Positions 24,488-57,449 of a stretch of 64,000 bases of DNA are shown here, piece by piece. The notes under the pieces were generated by a model that did no database searches, had not been told where the DNA came from, and saw only the letters and a list, made by a program, of their open reading frames with translations. This DNA comes from Amphibalanus amphitrite. Lineage: Eukaryota > Arthropoda > Thecostraca > Balanomorpha > Balanidae. Within the stretch, counting starts at the first letter, position 1. Each line of letters opens with the position of its first letter. Location of the stretch: positions 124,001 to 188,000 of the forward strand of contig NW_024881696.1 of NCBI RefSeq assembly GCF_019059575.1, written 5' to 3'. The translations under genes were made by a program, and so were the position numbers.

Positions 24488-24690
24488 CTACCACCGGCTG
24501 ACACGACTGACCCTTCCTGACGCCGGCACACGAGATGCCGCGGGCGGGCGCTACCACCGATTGATACCGCCTGACCCTTCCTGACGTGGGCCCGGGACGC
24601 CGCGGGCCGGCAGTACCGCTGCTGATACCACCCAACCCTTCCTGACGCTGGCACGAGACGCCTCATGCCATCGGCCGGCGCTACTGCTGC
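24488..24690. repeat. GC-rich minisatellite, about three units of 62-68 bp
   Basis: Three head-to-tail units share CTACCACCG, then TGATACC, then CCCTTCCTGACG, then GACGCCGCGGGC and GGCCGGCG. The third is more diverged. Confidence 0.75.
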
Positions 24691-26130
24691 GTCTATCGGG
24701 TCTCGTCGAGCACGCCCTAAACCGGTTTGTTCAGCGTCCCGGTCACGGAGAGTGGCACAGCTCGGTCACGACTGGACTCACGGAGGCGCCGTGACAGGAC
24801 GCGGGCACGGTTAATCGTCCCCGGCAGTCGGGCTGTCTGCCTACCTTGGTGTGATGCAGGGACAGGGGCGGACGGCACGGACGGCACGGGCGGCCACTGT
24901 TCCCCTCTCGACGCCGCGTCATTTCTATTCTGTGCGCTCAGCGGGATACTGTCAGATCAAGGACGAGCGTCGGCTATATGCATGCTATAGTCTCAAGTGG
25001 CAAACAGATAAAGCCTGCCAGGGAAAGCCGACAGGACGCTGCGTCAGAGCGGGACTGCAATGCACGGACAAAACGCTATCACGAAGTCATGAGCGTCGCA
25101 GCAAATAGGAACGTCGCGTGAGTGATGCATACGGTACGGTACAGCGGCTCCTTAGACAATTATTTCATTTCTTTCTAGATTGTCCAGTAGCCATTTTTAT
25201 CCGAATGATAAAATGTGCCAGCTGTTATTACGATGAAAATTAACATCTGGAGCGTTGAAGGCTTTACCTACGCTTAGAACATTCATAGTTTTTTTTTTTA
25301 CTTTATCGGTAAAACTTTCACTCTCGTTTTAAAATACTGATCTTCTTTTATTTCATCATCTAGCTCTTGCTTTATGGGATCTGAAACATTATAGAAACAG
25401 CTCGAAATGTTTTGCTTCTGCTTCATTCTTAGAAGTTCTAAATGCCTAGGATTAATTCGTTGCTTTCATGGAATATACGACTTTATCGTATCTTCACTCC
25501 TCTTTGCTAGAAAACGAATGTGCAACACTCTCACTCCTCCACTTTTTTATCCCGAGTCAAGCCCAACGCTCAGCTTTCGCCATCAAGTGACACCATTCAG
25601 AAAGACACACAAATACAAAGAACAAACTCGAGGAGCTGGCGCTCGTTTTCGGCAAACAGAGGAGACCGTAACTCTGCCCTGTTCTCTGTGAAACTGTGTC
25701 AGCGGCGCCACCTGTGTCCGCGCTGTCAGCCGCGGCTCCTGCGGCCCCGTTAGATGACAATCGGCTGTCCCACGACATTAGCACATGTATGGCAGGCAGC
25801 GCTGTCCGCTTGTCTGCCAGCGGCGCGTCCCCCGCGGCGGTGGTCCCCGTCCGTTCAGTGTCGGCGCCGTATACCAATCTACGGGACACTAGTTCCCCAG
25901 TGGGGGACCATCTCCTCGCGACAGCCGCCCCAGTAATTAACTACCGACACTCGCCTCCGCTGGTAATGTGTGTTTTGAACACCTCTCACGTCTCGGCGGC
26001 GCGCGTCTCCCCCTCCCCGCCTTTCTCCCCGGGTCGAGGCCCCATTGACAGCGGTGTCCTCCCCCGCCCCCCGCCGTGGGTTCTCCCGCAATGACAAACG
26101 ACAGGCGACGGCCGGCCGGGCGCCGCTCTG

Positions 26131-26218
26131 ATTGGCTGACGTCACGCTTAATGAGAGCGCTGGAGGCGCTCATTGGCCGCCGGCATGACGGACGGCCGGC
26201 GGTGCGCGTCCTGATTGG
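26131..26218 (+). promoter_or_regulatory. Promoter-like block: three phased inverted CCAAT boxes and a CRE
   Basis: ATTGG (inverted CCAAT, the NF-Y core) occurs at 26131-26135, 26172-26176 and 26214-26218, start to start 41 and 42 bp, about four helical turns. A perfect CRE octamer TGACGTCA is at 26137-26144, one base after the first. The block is GC-rich and lies 320-410 bp before the gcm ATG. A TCAGT initiator-like site is at 26378-26382. This arrangement is typical of a proximal promoter; use in vivo is inferred. Confidence 0.5.
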
Positions 26219-26540
26219 CCGGCCGATAGCCGACCCAGTTGGCGGCGTGCGTGGCCGCCCCGCCCGCGCCGCCTCCGCCCGGCCGACCGCCCAGCTATCC
26301 GCCACTGACGCCCAATTACTGATCTAATTACGTGACAACGAGACGATCGGCAGCCGGAACTGTTTGACAAACTGCTGTCAGTCTGGGACGTCTTCCGCGC
26401 GCGTGCCATCACGAGTGCCTTAGCCCACCCTTAGTGATAACGTATCACCTTGAACATCAGTGTGATAGCTGTCACCTCACTGTGATGTGTGACTGACGCG
26501 TGCCGACATCAGGTGCCGCAGCGGCAGCCTGGGCTGCGCC

Positions 26541-48305
<21,765 letters not shown>

Positions 48306-49070
48306 CCTTAACAGTATGACGTCACTAACTGACGTTATAAAGTGACATATACGGCGTCTTTGAGTGACGTCAGGTATTGCGAATCTTTTTGACGTCAGTC
48401 ACTAGGTATGACAACGCTGGGTGGTTTTTAGGCATGGCGCCTGGGTGACGTCAGATATGACCTTTAAAATAAATGCCGTAACATCATATGTTGCAGAGCA
48501 TTCGCTGACACTTTGAGGATAGTTCTCTCCGAGTGTGGCTCCGAGTATGCTCTCACTGACATGCACCCATTGCGTGCAGCATAATGGCGAAACAAAATGG
48601 CTGTTGACCGCTTGTTCGTCGTGGGTAATGTTTGCAATTTTTCCGTGTTCACTATGCACCTATACTTTCTATCTGTTGCCTTCAGTATAGTGACGCGGCG
48701 AAGCGATGTTCAGATCTCAGTGACCAGTCCCTTCAGATGCCATGCACACAACTCCACGTTGTCATCATATCTTTGTTCATCGCTCTCACAATTTGCGACT
48801 GTTTGTATTTATTGAGTGTTTGATTTGGTGTTCATGGGCATATACAACTACGCTTTCTAGAAGCCTTGTTGCATTATCTAGTCACCATCTAGTAATAGGG
48901 TTAGTGTTGTCTTTCGCACGAGTGCATGAATAGGTGCATGTGCGTGGCCGTTTGGCGTTGACGGCCTATGACACCAGGTCTCTCTTGAACGTGATGCCAG
49001 CCATTGTTCGTGATATGATGCTTTTAGCGCAGTACGCTGTTTCAATAAAATGAAAACCAAGAACAATGGA
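48306..49070 (+). other. gcm: Probable gcm 3' UTR with poly(A) signals
   Basis: AATAAA occurs at 48468-48473 and 49044-49049, each a possible cleavage signal. The proximal 150 bp hold four TGACGTCA octamers (listed separately). The 3' end cannot be fixed without transcripts. Confidence 0.5.
48317..48453. promoter_or_regulatory. Cluster of four perfect CRE/ATF octamers
   Basis: TGACGTCA at 48317-48324, 48365-48372, 48390-48397 and 48446-48453, plus the near match TGACGTTA at 48330-48337. This bZIP palindrome also occurs next to the gcm promoter-like block (26137-26144). Function as a downstream enhancer or UTR element is inferred. Confidence 0.45.
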
Positions 49071-49105
49071 ATGGCATTGTGGGAACGCTGAATGAGCAAA
49101 CTAGA

Positions 49106-49445
49106 AAGCATCTAGAAAAGTCAGGCAGGTGCCCGCCACCACCCAAATATCAGTGTCTTATTTGCCCACTGCCGGATCCCTGGCCAGAGTCTGGCCAGAG
49201 TAACGATTTCAACTGTGAAGGTAACAAGAAGTGCTGCGCTGGAGGCTGCGGTACCCAGTGCGAGTGCGTGGATCCTGTTCTCAATCCGACGACAAAGCCG
49301 GGTCGCTGCCCTCCTCGGCCAATGTAACCTAACCGTTATACAGCTGCCATGTCTACCCGCTGCCAGACCGGTGCAAAAGCAATGATGCACTCTGCGAGGG
49401 GGTGCAGAAATGTTGTATCGGCAAGACGTGTATGGACCCCATGTG
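49106..49445 (+). CDS. WAP-type (four-disulfide core) cysteine-rich coding segment
   Basis: The first unit (49115-49290) reads SGRCPPPP, then NCEGNKKCCAGGCGTQC, close to the WAP signature (KCC...CG..C). After KPGRCPPRP a second unit, in another frame, reads LCEGVQKCC and GKTCMDPM (to 49445). The frames connect only if 20 bases (49324-49343, GTAACC...TACAG) are removed, which have GT-AG ends but are too short for a normal intron. The second unit lacks one expected Cys. An 11-bp tandem duplication CTGGCCAGAGT lies in the first unit (49180-49201). Family members are secreted protease inhibitors or antimicrobial crustins. No signal peptide or clear first exon is seen; it may be decaying. Confidence 0.5.
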
Positions 49446-49459
49446 AGCTACAGAAAGAA

Positions 49460-49986
49460 GAACCTTATCTCGCTACGATGGTGGAATTGCGTAATTCATA
49501 TGTACTTGTCGCATCGAGGGATATTGTAGGTGCACATAGACAATTTCTCTTACATATATTCCGGGTTTTCGAAAAACACAAAATTTTGGATTTATATTGA
49601 ATTGCCCCAAGAAGTCAGTTTTTTGAAAAAATGCTGGGCCAAAATCCAAAATTAAAAAAACGAGATAGCCATTTCATAGACAAAGTAAAATCACGTATAA
49701 CCTTATTTGTTACCTCTTGATTCCTTTAAAAATGAAGAAGTTAGCGGCGTTTGAAGTTATGCAGTTTTTGAAGCGAAAATGACGTGACGACGTCACTAAC
49801 ACGTCATTTTCTCAAAACATATCCGACGGATTTCGCTCAAATTTTCAGGGATCTTGTTAAACTGATGTATGATAAGGTATACTGAATGCTTGGCGTCGCT
49901 GGCGTATTGCGTTTAGTAGTTATTCGCGAGAAACGGGAGGGGGGAGGGCAGATCTGCCCTCCCCCCTCCCCCCAGCGGGGCGCGGG
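49460..49986. mobile_element. TTAA-family element G, right-end fragment
   Basis: It ends with GGGCAGATCTGCCC hairpin sequence in G/C runs, then CCCCAGCGGGGCGCGGG. The flank is TTTTAA, close to TTAA. The inner sequence CAAAATCCAAAATT and CGAGATAG resembles B and D. No matching left end was found, so it is truncated. Confidence 0.6.
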
Positions 49987-50079
49987 TTTTAAGAAATAGG
50001 TCGCTTACCTTATACCTTTTCACCATACATTTTTACGGGGAGAGGAAGCGAGCGCAGTGTTTCGTTACGGAGCGAGCGA

Positions 50080-50760
50080 TGCGAACGGAGTCTTTCGTAG
50101 ATCGTGATCCTCTCGTCAATCCGCATCGAATGATATATATGTTGACCTCGAAAGGTCAAGGTCAAAGGTTGACCTCAGGTCACGTGACCTCGAGGTCATC
50201 ATGTATATCATTTGATGCGTCTTGGCGAGCTGAATACAATGAGACCATCCGCGCGGCTGTATCTTGTTCCTGTACGGAGTTATTGGCCAAAAACCTTTGG
50301 TGACCTTTGATGACGTCACATGACCTTACAGCTGCCCAACAGCAAAACAGACCTCAAGGTAGTGAAGGTTGATCGTATATGAAGTCATGTATGGGGCCAT
50401 TCCGACCCGTTTTTGTGGTAAAAACAGGGAGTTGATTTTTCCCCCATTGACTTATAATGGGGAGGTCGTGAAATTGACCTGACCTTAGGTCACCGATATC
50501 AAAATTCCGAGATAAAAAATTGTAGCTACTAATGACCTTATAACATCCTGTGACTTTCAAAGGCCTCCGACATCTACTGTAGCTCTGGCACGGTGACAAA
50601 GTTGCAAAAAAGTGACTTGAGGTTGGGTCATTCAAAGTGACCTGGTGAGCTGACCTTAAAAGTTAGGAGGTTCAAACTTGCACACCATGTGTAAAATTGA
50701 TGAGGGAATAGTCGTACTAAATTTCGCGGCGCATAGCTCACACTTCACACATCTTGGTTG
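50080..50760. mobile_element. TTAA-family fragment with AGGTCA-centred dyad
   Basis: No terminal CCC/GGG ends, but the core resembles element E (GATGCGTCTTG(A/G)CGAG in both) and has many AGGTCA/TGACCT words. The dyad at 50112-50229 is listed separately. Confidence 0.5.
50112..50229. repeat. 39-bp inverted repeat around AGGTCA array
   Basis: Arms 50112-50150 and 50191-50229 match in reverse complement at 33 of 39 positions, from CTCGTCAATCCGCATCGAAT inward to TGACCTCG. The 40-bp centre contains abutting direct AGGTCA repeats (50153-50164) and a TCACGTGA E-box. Confidence 0.75.
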
Positions 50761-51582
50761 ATGATCTCAAACGGAGAAGGGAATGAGCAAGCATCACAAA
50801 TTTTAATGGGACGGGCAGGAACTTCTAACCAGCAACAGAATAGAGACGATGCCACCCAATAGTCGCATGGGATCACTTTGAAGAAAAAAAGCTGAATCAT
50901 GAAAACTATACCAAGTACGCTTGGCTAAAAACCGCAAGCATGCAACCAAACCCAGTAATATACCATGCTACAAATATCAGCGCTAGACATTCCAGCATTG
51001 AACCCAGTATCCACGTGCTGACTGCTGAGTCAGATCTTCACAGACACGAGGCCGACTGCAGTGCACGTGTGGAATGGAGTGGGCCACCAGAACTCAGCAC
51101 GCCCTGTCTCAGCCGTCGGAGCTGCGCCCGGCTCAGCACAGGGCACAGGGCCAACCGGCCAGCGAGTGTGTCGTCGGCGGCGAACGCGGTCGGGAGAGAG
51201 AGACAGAGAGGGAGTCGGAACAGTGACGCGGCGTGCTACGGAAGGTGTGCAGGCTGTGCAGTGGGTGTGAGGATCGTCGCTCCACAGAACAATGTAGGTG
51301 CCCGCTCCTTTGCCATGGTCTACCTGAGACAGCCTTTCATGTGTACTTTTATGGACGCCGTGGAGGTTTTACAGGGACGAGCTGGACTTTCCGGGTTCTA
51401 AGTGTTGACAGAAGAACATCACAGGGCTAATAATGTTACAGTTCACCATATGTATAACATGCATGCCAATGTTATCATAGTCTATCATTATTCATTAGTG
51501 ACTACTCATGAAATTAACTTTTTTGACATAGGTCTGTGATAGCTTTTTTCTTTAGCTGAAAAAAATAACTAACTATTTTCAG
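50761..51582. other. Intergenic, possible but unproven exon near 51285
   Basis: GTCGCTCCACAG at about 51277-51288 could be an acceptor, followed by a Cys-containing frame (CRCPLLCHG) of about 45 codons. I cannot assign a family. A GC-rich patch lies at 51060-51240. Confidence 0.2.
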
Positions 51583-51650
51583 CCCAGCGTGCGATTACAC
51601 CAGCACCACTGAACTGTGTAAATACTGCCAGTAGGACGGCCGACCTTATT
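51583..51650 (+). other. Possible small exon between good splice signals
   Basis: CTAACTATTTTCAG (branch-like CTAAC plus acceptor) precedes it and TT|GTAAGT follows. One frame is open throughout; another reads ACDYTSTTELCKYCQ then TAG, a Cys-rich C-terminal-like tail. It could end the WAP-type gene upstream; that link is speculation. Confidence 0.25.
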
Positions 51651-51793
51651 GTAAGTCGATGAACTACCAATGCCATGGTGATTGACCATCTATTGTTATG
51701 TGCATGTGTGTACGTTACGGCTTGCGTATGAACGTGCAAAGGTACATGCCATTGTGTTACGTGCGTTCGTGCTGGCTTCCGATCGCTTATTAA

Positions 51794-52223
51794 AGGAAAT
51801 AGTTCACTTTTAACATGGGGTTTGGAGCTGGAATAGCAGTTTTGTTGCTTGCGCTGAGACTAGCACAAATCAGAAGCTTTTACGGCCCAACGATCACCCT
51901 AGACGAAGATATTCCATTTTTCGTTCCGAAAAGAGTGCCTTGCAGAGGAATGCGTGCCTTGCTGAGGAATGCAGTCACGTCATCGTCAGCCAATCAGAAT
52001 GCTGCTTACAGCCGATGGGTTTGTCCTACGCAATATGATTGGTCAACGCGTAATAAGCTTCCGCGTCAAACATTATTTTATATAGAATATAGTTCTTCTT
52101 ATACTAAAATATAGAAAATAATCCTTTTTACAAAAACGTTTTGTTTTATTTTCTGATCATTTTGAGCATAAAAAACATAAATCCATAGCAAAATACTAAT
52201 TTCAGGAAAGTGAACTATTTCCT
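51794..52223. mobile_element. TTAA MITE, 430 bp (AGGAAATAGTTCACTTT ends)
   Basis: Inverted ends AGGAAATAGTTCACTTT, identical over 17 bp, flanked by TTAA at 51790-51793 and 52224-52227. The open frame inside (51815-52114) has no family likeness. Confidence 0.85.
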
Positions 52224-52227
52224 TTAA

Positions 52228-54988
52228 GTTCAAACATTTTTTTTTGTCCTCCATATGTCAATCTATATCTCTCTGTTTCGTTTCATTTTATAAATGAGTC
52301 TCCTTTTTTCTCAGAAACGGCTTAAGTTTTATTTTCAAATTTATTCAATATATGTTTGAAGCATGTGTTATGCGCCAATATTACAGCATACAATACTACA
52401 TACATTGTTCGATTTCATAAACCAAGAGCTCAATTCAGCGACAACTACACATGCATGCATATATGACTTACAATTAAAGGAGTTGGATCTTATGCGTAAT
52501 GCAAAAACACATGCAAGAAAAGTAGAAACTACCTGAAGGCTGCACCTTGTTTCCAAGAAAGTAGCCTTCACGTCAACAGTCTGTAATAACAACAAGGTAA
52601 ATTTGTGTGTCTGGGGCACGAACGGGCCAAACAATTCCCGGAGAGCTTCCAAAGGTACTGCCTCATAGGCCGTCAACAGACAACGGCGGAATTCGTAGAT
52701 ACGGGAGGAGTCGACCAAACAATTTACAGGAGCAGTGCCCTATAAACGACGCTCTTTTTCTAAATCTACGTTGGTGGTTAACCGGCGAACACCTGTCTCG
52801 TGTGGGGTAGGCGAAAGACGTATACTGTATAGGCGAGCTCAATTGCACTCTCTGCGATATTGGCAAGGAATATCGTAGTTGAGAGAAAGATGTTAGGCGA
52901 CTCTATTCTTGAAGGCACCATGGGAAGTAAATACAAATGCAACGTGAATTTCAACGTCCAAAGTTACAAACCAAGTATCCAACGATAGGCCCTGTTCTGC
53001 AAATAGGTGAATAGTTGTGATTTTTTATATGATATTGTGTTAGAAAGCGTTTCCAGCTTACATTATCACAGGCTTACTAAATTATCCCTTATCATTCATC
53101 CATCGCACAAATCATCAAACTTTACGGCTATCTCACACGTGTTCTCCATTCCGTGCGTGTATTGGCCCGTGCAGTTGCACATGCAGCGCTAGTTCGGCGC
53201 CCGGCGCCCCAGTTCGGTGCCCCGGCGCCCCAGTTCAGTGCCCCGCGGCGTCCCAGTTCGGTGCGTCCGTTCGTGCCTCGTTCAGAGAGACGGGGCCCGT
53301 GCGCGCTGTCGGTGGCTCCCCTGGACGTCAATCACCTGCTGTCGAAATATACCGCGGCGCAGAGACGGACTGACAGACTGACGGCGGACGCCGCGAGAGG
53401 GGGAGGTTGGGGGGGGGGGACTAGGGGGAGGGGGTTAGGAGGAGGGCTAGGATTTTGATTGGTGAATACCTGAAGGAGCGTAGTGGAACGTTTCGCGGGA
53501 ATCTGATGAAGTGGGGTGATAAAAAGGGATGTTAGCTAGCAAGGATAGCAAGGATAAGTCATGTAAAACCCGAGTGGCTCACTCGAGAGTCCCTCTGCGC
53601 CCACTGTGTCACAGGCTCTCTCTGTAAGTACACTGTCGACCACGCAGTGGGACTGGGCAGCACTGCGCTGGCCAGGGGCGCCGCATTGTTGGGCGTCGTG
53701 GACAGGGGCGTCGGCCAGAATGGGCTCCCGACCGCGGTCACTGCCAAGTATCATGTCGCCGGATGATGAAGCGGTCGGCTAAGAGCCCGGTCCGTGCTGC
53801 CAGTGGAGCACGGCTGCACAAAGACTTGAGACACCGCATTTGGCGGCCAAACTGATGCAATGCCTGTGTTCTGAGTGACCGGAAGGTGCACTCTTTTATA
53901 GAGTACCATTGAGAATTTCAGAAAACATTTTTTACATGTGGCAAAGTGCATCTGATAGATTGATACCAGACACCAATACAATTGCTTGTTCACTACATTG
54001 GCTGATGGACGGGTGCAATTTTGTTTTGTTTTCGGAAAACGGTCGCTGATGCGTGGGGTTCTGACTTCTGAGTGTCATTGACAGTTCGGGCGATCCAACT
54101 CAGCAGAATTTGTCATCTCTTGGTGACGCGCCAGCACTTAATGACCGGAGCCGCGAAAATTGTTTATTTGCGGAAAGCGCCAACTGTCGCTGCGCAATCC
54201 ATCACAGGCCATGTCTCACCTGTATTTCGAGTCGGGCACGACAATCCTTTTTGCCAACAACCGGTGAAGCTTGCAGGAATATATTCTTTGGTATAACGAC
54301 GTTTATGAAATAAATAGTGGACTCATTTATACAAGTTTTGAAGAGATTGTCATGAGGTGGTCGTCGTTTCCTTTGTAGGGATCGATTTCGAAGTGAATAA
54401 TCAATAATCACCCCTTGCAAGCTCAGGTCTGATCAATGCTCTTAATTGGTTAGGTTGCATGACGCATGTGTAGGTTGAAGTTCTTTCATGAAAACTTTTT
54501 CTAGAATTCAAATGGACTTTATGTAAAGCTAAGTCCTGTGATCTGAGGATTTTGAGCTGATATATGAAATATTTTATGAAGAGCAGGTGCAACCATAATG
54601 CACGCGAAAAGTCATGATAAAGGCATGGATGAGATAATAATGATGCCGGCGATAATGCCGGCGATAATAATAATGAGCCGGCGAGGGTTAAGAGGCTAAG
54701 AAATCGGTAAAAGGTCGGTATTTTCCTGATTTTCCCAAGTTGGTTTGGTTTCGGTATTTCTCCACGGTTTTGGTTGGTATTTGGTTTGGTATCGGTATTC
54801 CGATTTTCCGTAATTGACATCACTAGTATATGATCCGATGACGTGACGTGACGTTTCTAACGTCTCATAACTAACAGCTTCCGTTGACCTATTATGCTCG
54901 TCCAGCTGTGCTGGTTGGATGTTGACAAGTAGGATACAATTCAGCTTTAGACACCAAGTCGCACCAAACGCGAGTCACTGCAAGGTAC
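52228..54988. other. Intergenic, no gene recognised
   Basis: A GC-rich patch at 53160-53450 contains short CGCCCCAGTTCGGTGCC repeats. A GCCGGCGATAAT repeat and GGCGAGGGTTAA lie at about 54640-54690, a possible relic of a TTAA element end. Confidence 0.35.
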
Positions 54989-54990
54989 AG

Positions 54991-55208
54991 GTCTCGCGGG
55001 TTTTAGCGGTAGGTTTTGCACCTAGAAAATTTAGTGTACTTCAGGCTATATCTTCGTCGTCTTAAGCTTAAGTGTTGAAGATGCGATCGACTTGTTGGGT
55101 AACAAGCCGGCCATGATCGTGTAAAATGGCTTCATCGTAGATCGATTAGCTTCTGAGGTATAACCGGAAATGTAAAAGTGCAAAACCTACCGCTTAATCT
55201 CGCGAGAG
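54991..55208. mobile_element. Small MITE/foldback with 31-bp inverted ends
   Basis: The left arm 54991-55021 and right arm 55178-55208 share AGCGGTAGGTTTTGCAC exactly and TCTCGCG nearer the ends. GTAC lies just outside on both sides, a plausible target duplication. Confidence 0.65.
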
Positions 55209-55210
55209 CC

Positions 55211-56250
55211 GTACCATGGGCCAGAGATCCTCTACCCGACGACCTGGATGTCGTCCCAGAACTGTCACATTTCTCGCGGCCAGACGGTGGTCGTCCCTGC
55301 CGACAGTCAAGTTCAGCCGGCACACCAGCACCACTGCCGCTGCCACCGGCGCGCCGGCGTCCCCCTGACCCCCATTCGGTTTATTCCTGTCGCGCGCGGC
55401 GGTGCCGGGGCCGGACTTGCTACTGCCGCGTCGGTATCGCCGCGCCGCGCCGCAGCCGGCACACTGGCACTCGGCCAGCGTTACACATAAAACGAAAACA
55501 CAGCCGCGCCGCTCCGGTAAACACAACTATTCTGGCGGCATTCGTGGCTCGCGGCAGAGCGAGGAAATGACGTCACTGAGGCCTGTCTGCTGACGTGGCC
55601 GGCAGGCTCAACTGCTTGGTCACATATGGCGGGCGAATTGAGGGAGAAACGCCCACCGACTTGCCTGTTCTTACGAACTCATAAGCAAGGCCGGTGCGGC
55701 TTATTATAGTGTGCTGTGGTGTTCTGGATATAATTTCTACGCATTTTTTCATCTCCTTTAAGGCATCTTTCTGCATTAAATGACACAATTTTATCTCGAT
55801 TTTTGACATCATCTCATGCAACCAAGGTTGAAGCCTGAAGGTTTCATTTAGTGGTCACACCTCCAGCAACTGCACCAACTCACACCCATAGTGGAGAGGG
55901 AGCCCAGAAAAGAGTTCCGTGCTGAGCATGATGACACTGATGGCGACTGATTCCAGCGCAAAACAGTCTTTACATGTCTTCCTGTTCCTGATAAAATCAA
56001 ATGACCTAGATAACTTTAGGGCTGACATTCGTGATTATGTATTTCTCATACACCTTCAGATTTGTTATTGCATCGAAGGCTAGGCATGATCAGAAAGTTC
56101 AAATGTTGGAACTGTCTGCCTTTTTCAGCTTCCAGTCACTATCAGAATCAATGGCGTTCTCAAGATCTTCGTACTTTCCGAGGCAAGAGCATGCAATGAG
56201 TAGATTTTTGTCCTATGAATTCGAATGGCTTCGTTTGACGACACGTCTGT
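55211..56250. other. Intergenic, GC-rich then AT-rich
   Basis: GC-rich 55220-55560, then plain sequence. No gene recognised. Confidence 0.4.
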
Positions 56251-56254
56251 TTAA

Positions 56255-57445
56255 CCCGCGCCCTGCTGGGGGGGGGGGGGTGTTTGAACACCCCCCCTTG
56301 TGGTTTTTCGCGAATATCTCAAAAACGGCGGCGCGGAGCGCCGCCATTTTTGGTACACCTTATCATGCATCAATTCTACACATGTTGTGAAAATTTCAGA
56401 CCAAGGTCATTCAAGGTCAGGTCACCAGGTCACTTGAAGTGACCTCACCTCATAAAAAGTTTCAATGTCTGTCATAGCTACACCGAGTGACCGATCGCTT
56501 TGAAACTTTCAGCGATTGCTAAGAGCAATAGTATGTACAAAATGTATATCTCAGAATTTTGATATCGATGACCTAAGGTCAGGTCAATTTTGCGACCTCC
56601 CCATTATAAGTCAATGGGAGAAAATTGAAATGCGCCTCTTTTGGACGAAAGACATTATAAACACTCCCAAACACTGAATTACAAGTGGTTTAGACACACT
56701 GAACATGAAAATGGTGTTCGTGACCCCTGTTTATGCCCTGAGGTCATCTTAGGTCACGAATGGTATCTAACAGTTTTTCGCAAATAACTTTTGATAGAGG
56801 CATGCTAGAGCGATGAAAACGCCTTAGATGTGTTCAGCTCGACGATACGGATCGACTGATATGCAACATGACCCTTTCCGGTCAGGTCATGACCTTGACC
56901 TGAGGTCAAATTTTCAAGTTGACCTTTCAAGGTCAAGTTATAGTTCATTCGATGCGTCTTGACGAGAGAAACACGATGCCGGTAAGAGTAAGCTCGTACA
57001 ATGCTTGGGTCAAAAGTTATTGCAGAAAAACTGTTTCCGAAAAAAATCGGCTATTTTTGCAGTTTTTGCCCCCTGCAGGCAAAACCGTTGACGTTAGGTC
57101 AAATCTGAGAGAATTACTCAGAAAGGGCGTTAATAGGGCTATCGAATGCGCTTTTCCGCGGCGCTGTAGCTCTATTGGTTCCCGAGTTATGCGTTGGCTT
57201 CTTGGAAATTGTCGACATTCGACCTGGAAATCGGCGAAATTTTGCCTTCAATGACCTCTGGTGACCTGACCTTTGACCTGACCAAAAAATTGACCGAAGT
57301 GATTTCCTCATTATTTTTGACGCTCTTTCGAACGCCGCCTTCCGCGTATCGCTACGTGGCCCAGGAGCCGAGTTAGAAGGGGGGGTGTTCAAACACCCCC
57401 CCCCCAGCAGGGCGTGGAAATCCAGGACCCCCAGCCGGGCGCGGG
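56255..57445. mobile_element. TTAA element E, intact 1191 bp
   Basis: Left end CCCGCGCCCTGCTGGGG; right end CCCAGCCGGGCGCGGG; TTAA at 56251-56254 and 57446-57449. Hairpins: GGGTGTTTGAACACCC left and its exact complement GGGTGTTCAAACACCC right. AGGTCA words cluster at 56395-56460, 56735-56760, 56870-56940 and 57240-57300. ATTCGATGC core at 56947-56955. The right end has a doubled terminal unit (CAGCAGGGCGTGG). Confidence 0.88.
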
Positions 57446-57449
57446 TTAA

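Noticed and set aside
51289..51401. Cys- and aromatic-containing frame that loosely recalled a Kunitz domain
   Set aside because: The spacing of cysteines does not fit Kunitz, and key residues are missing.
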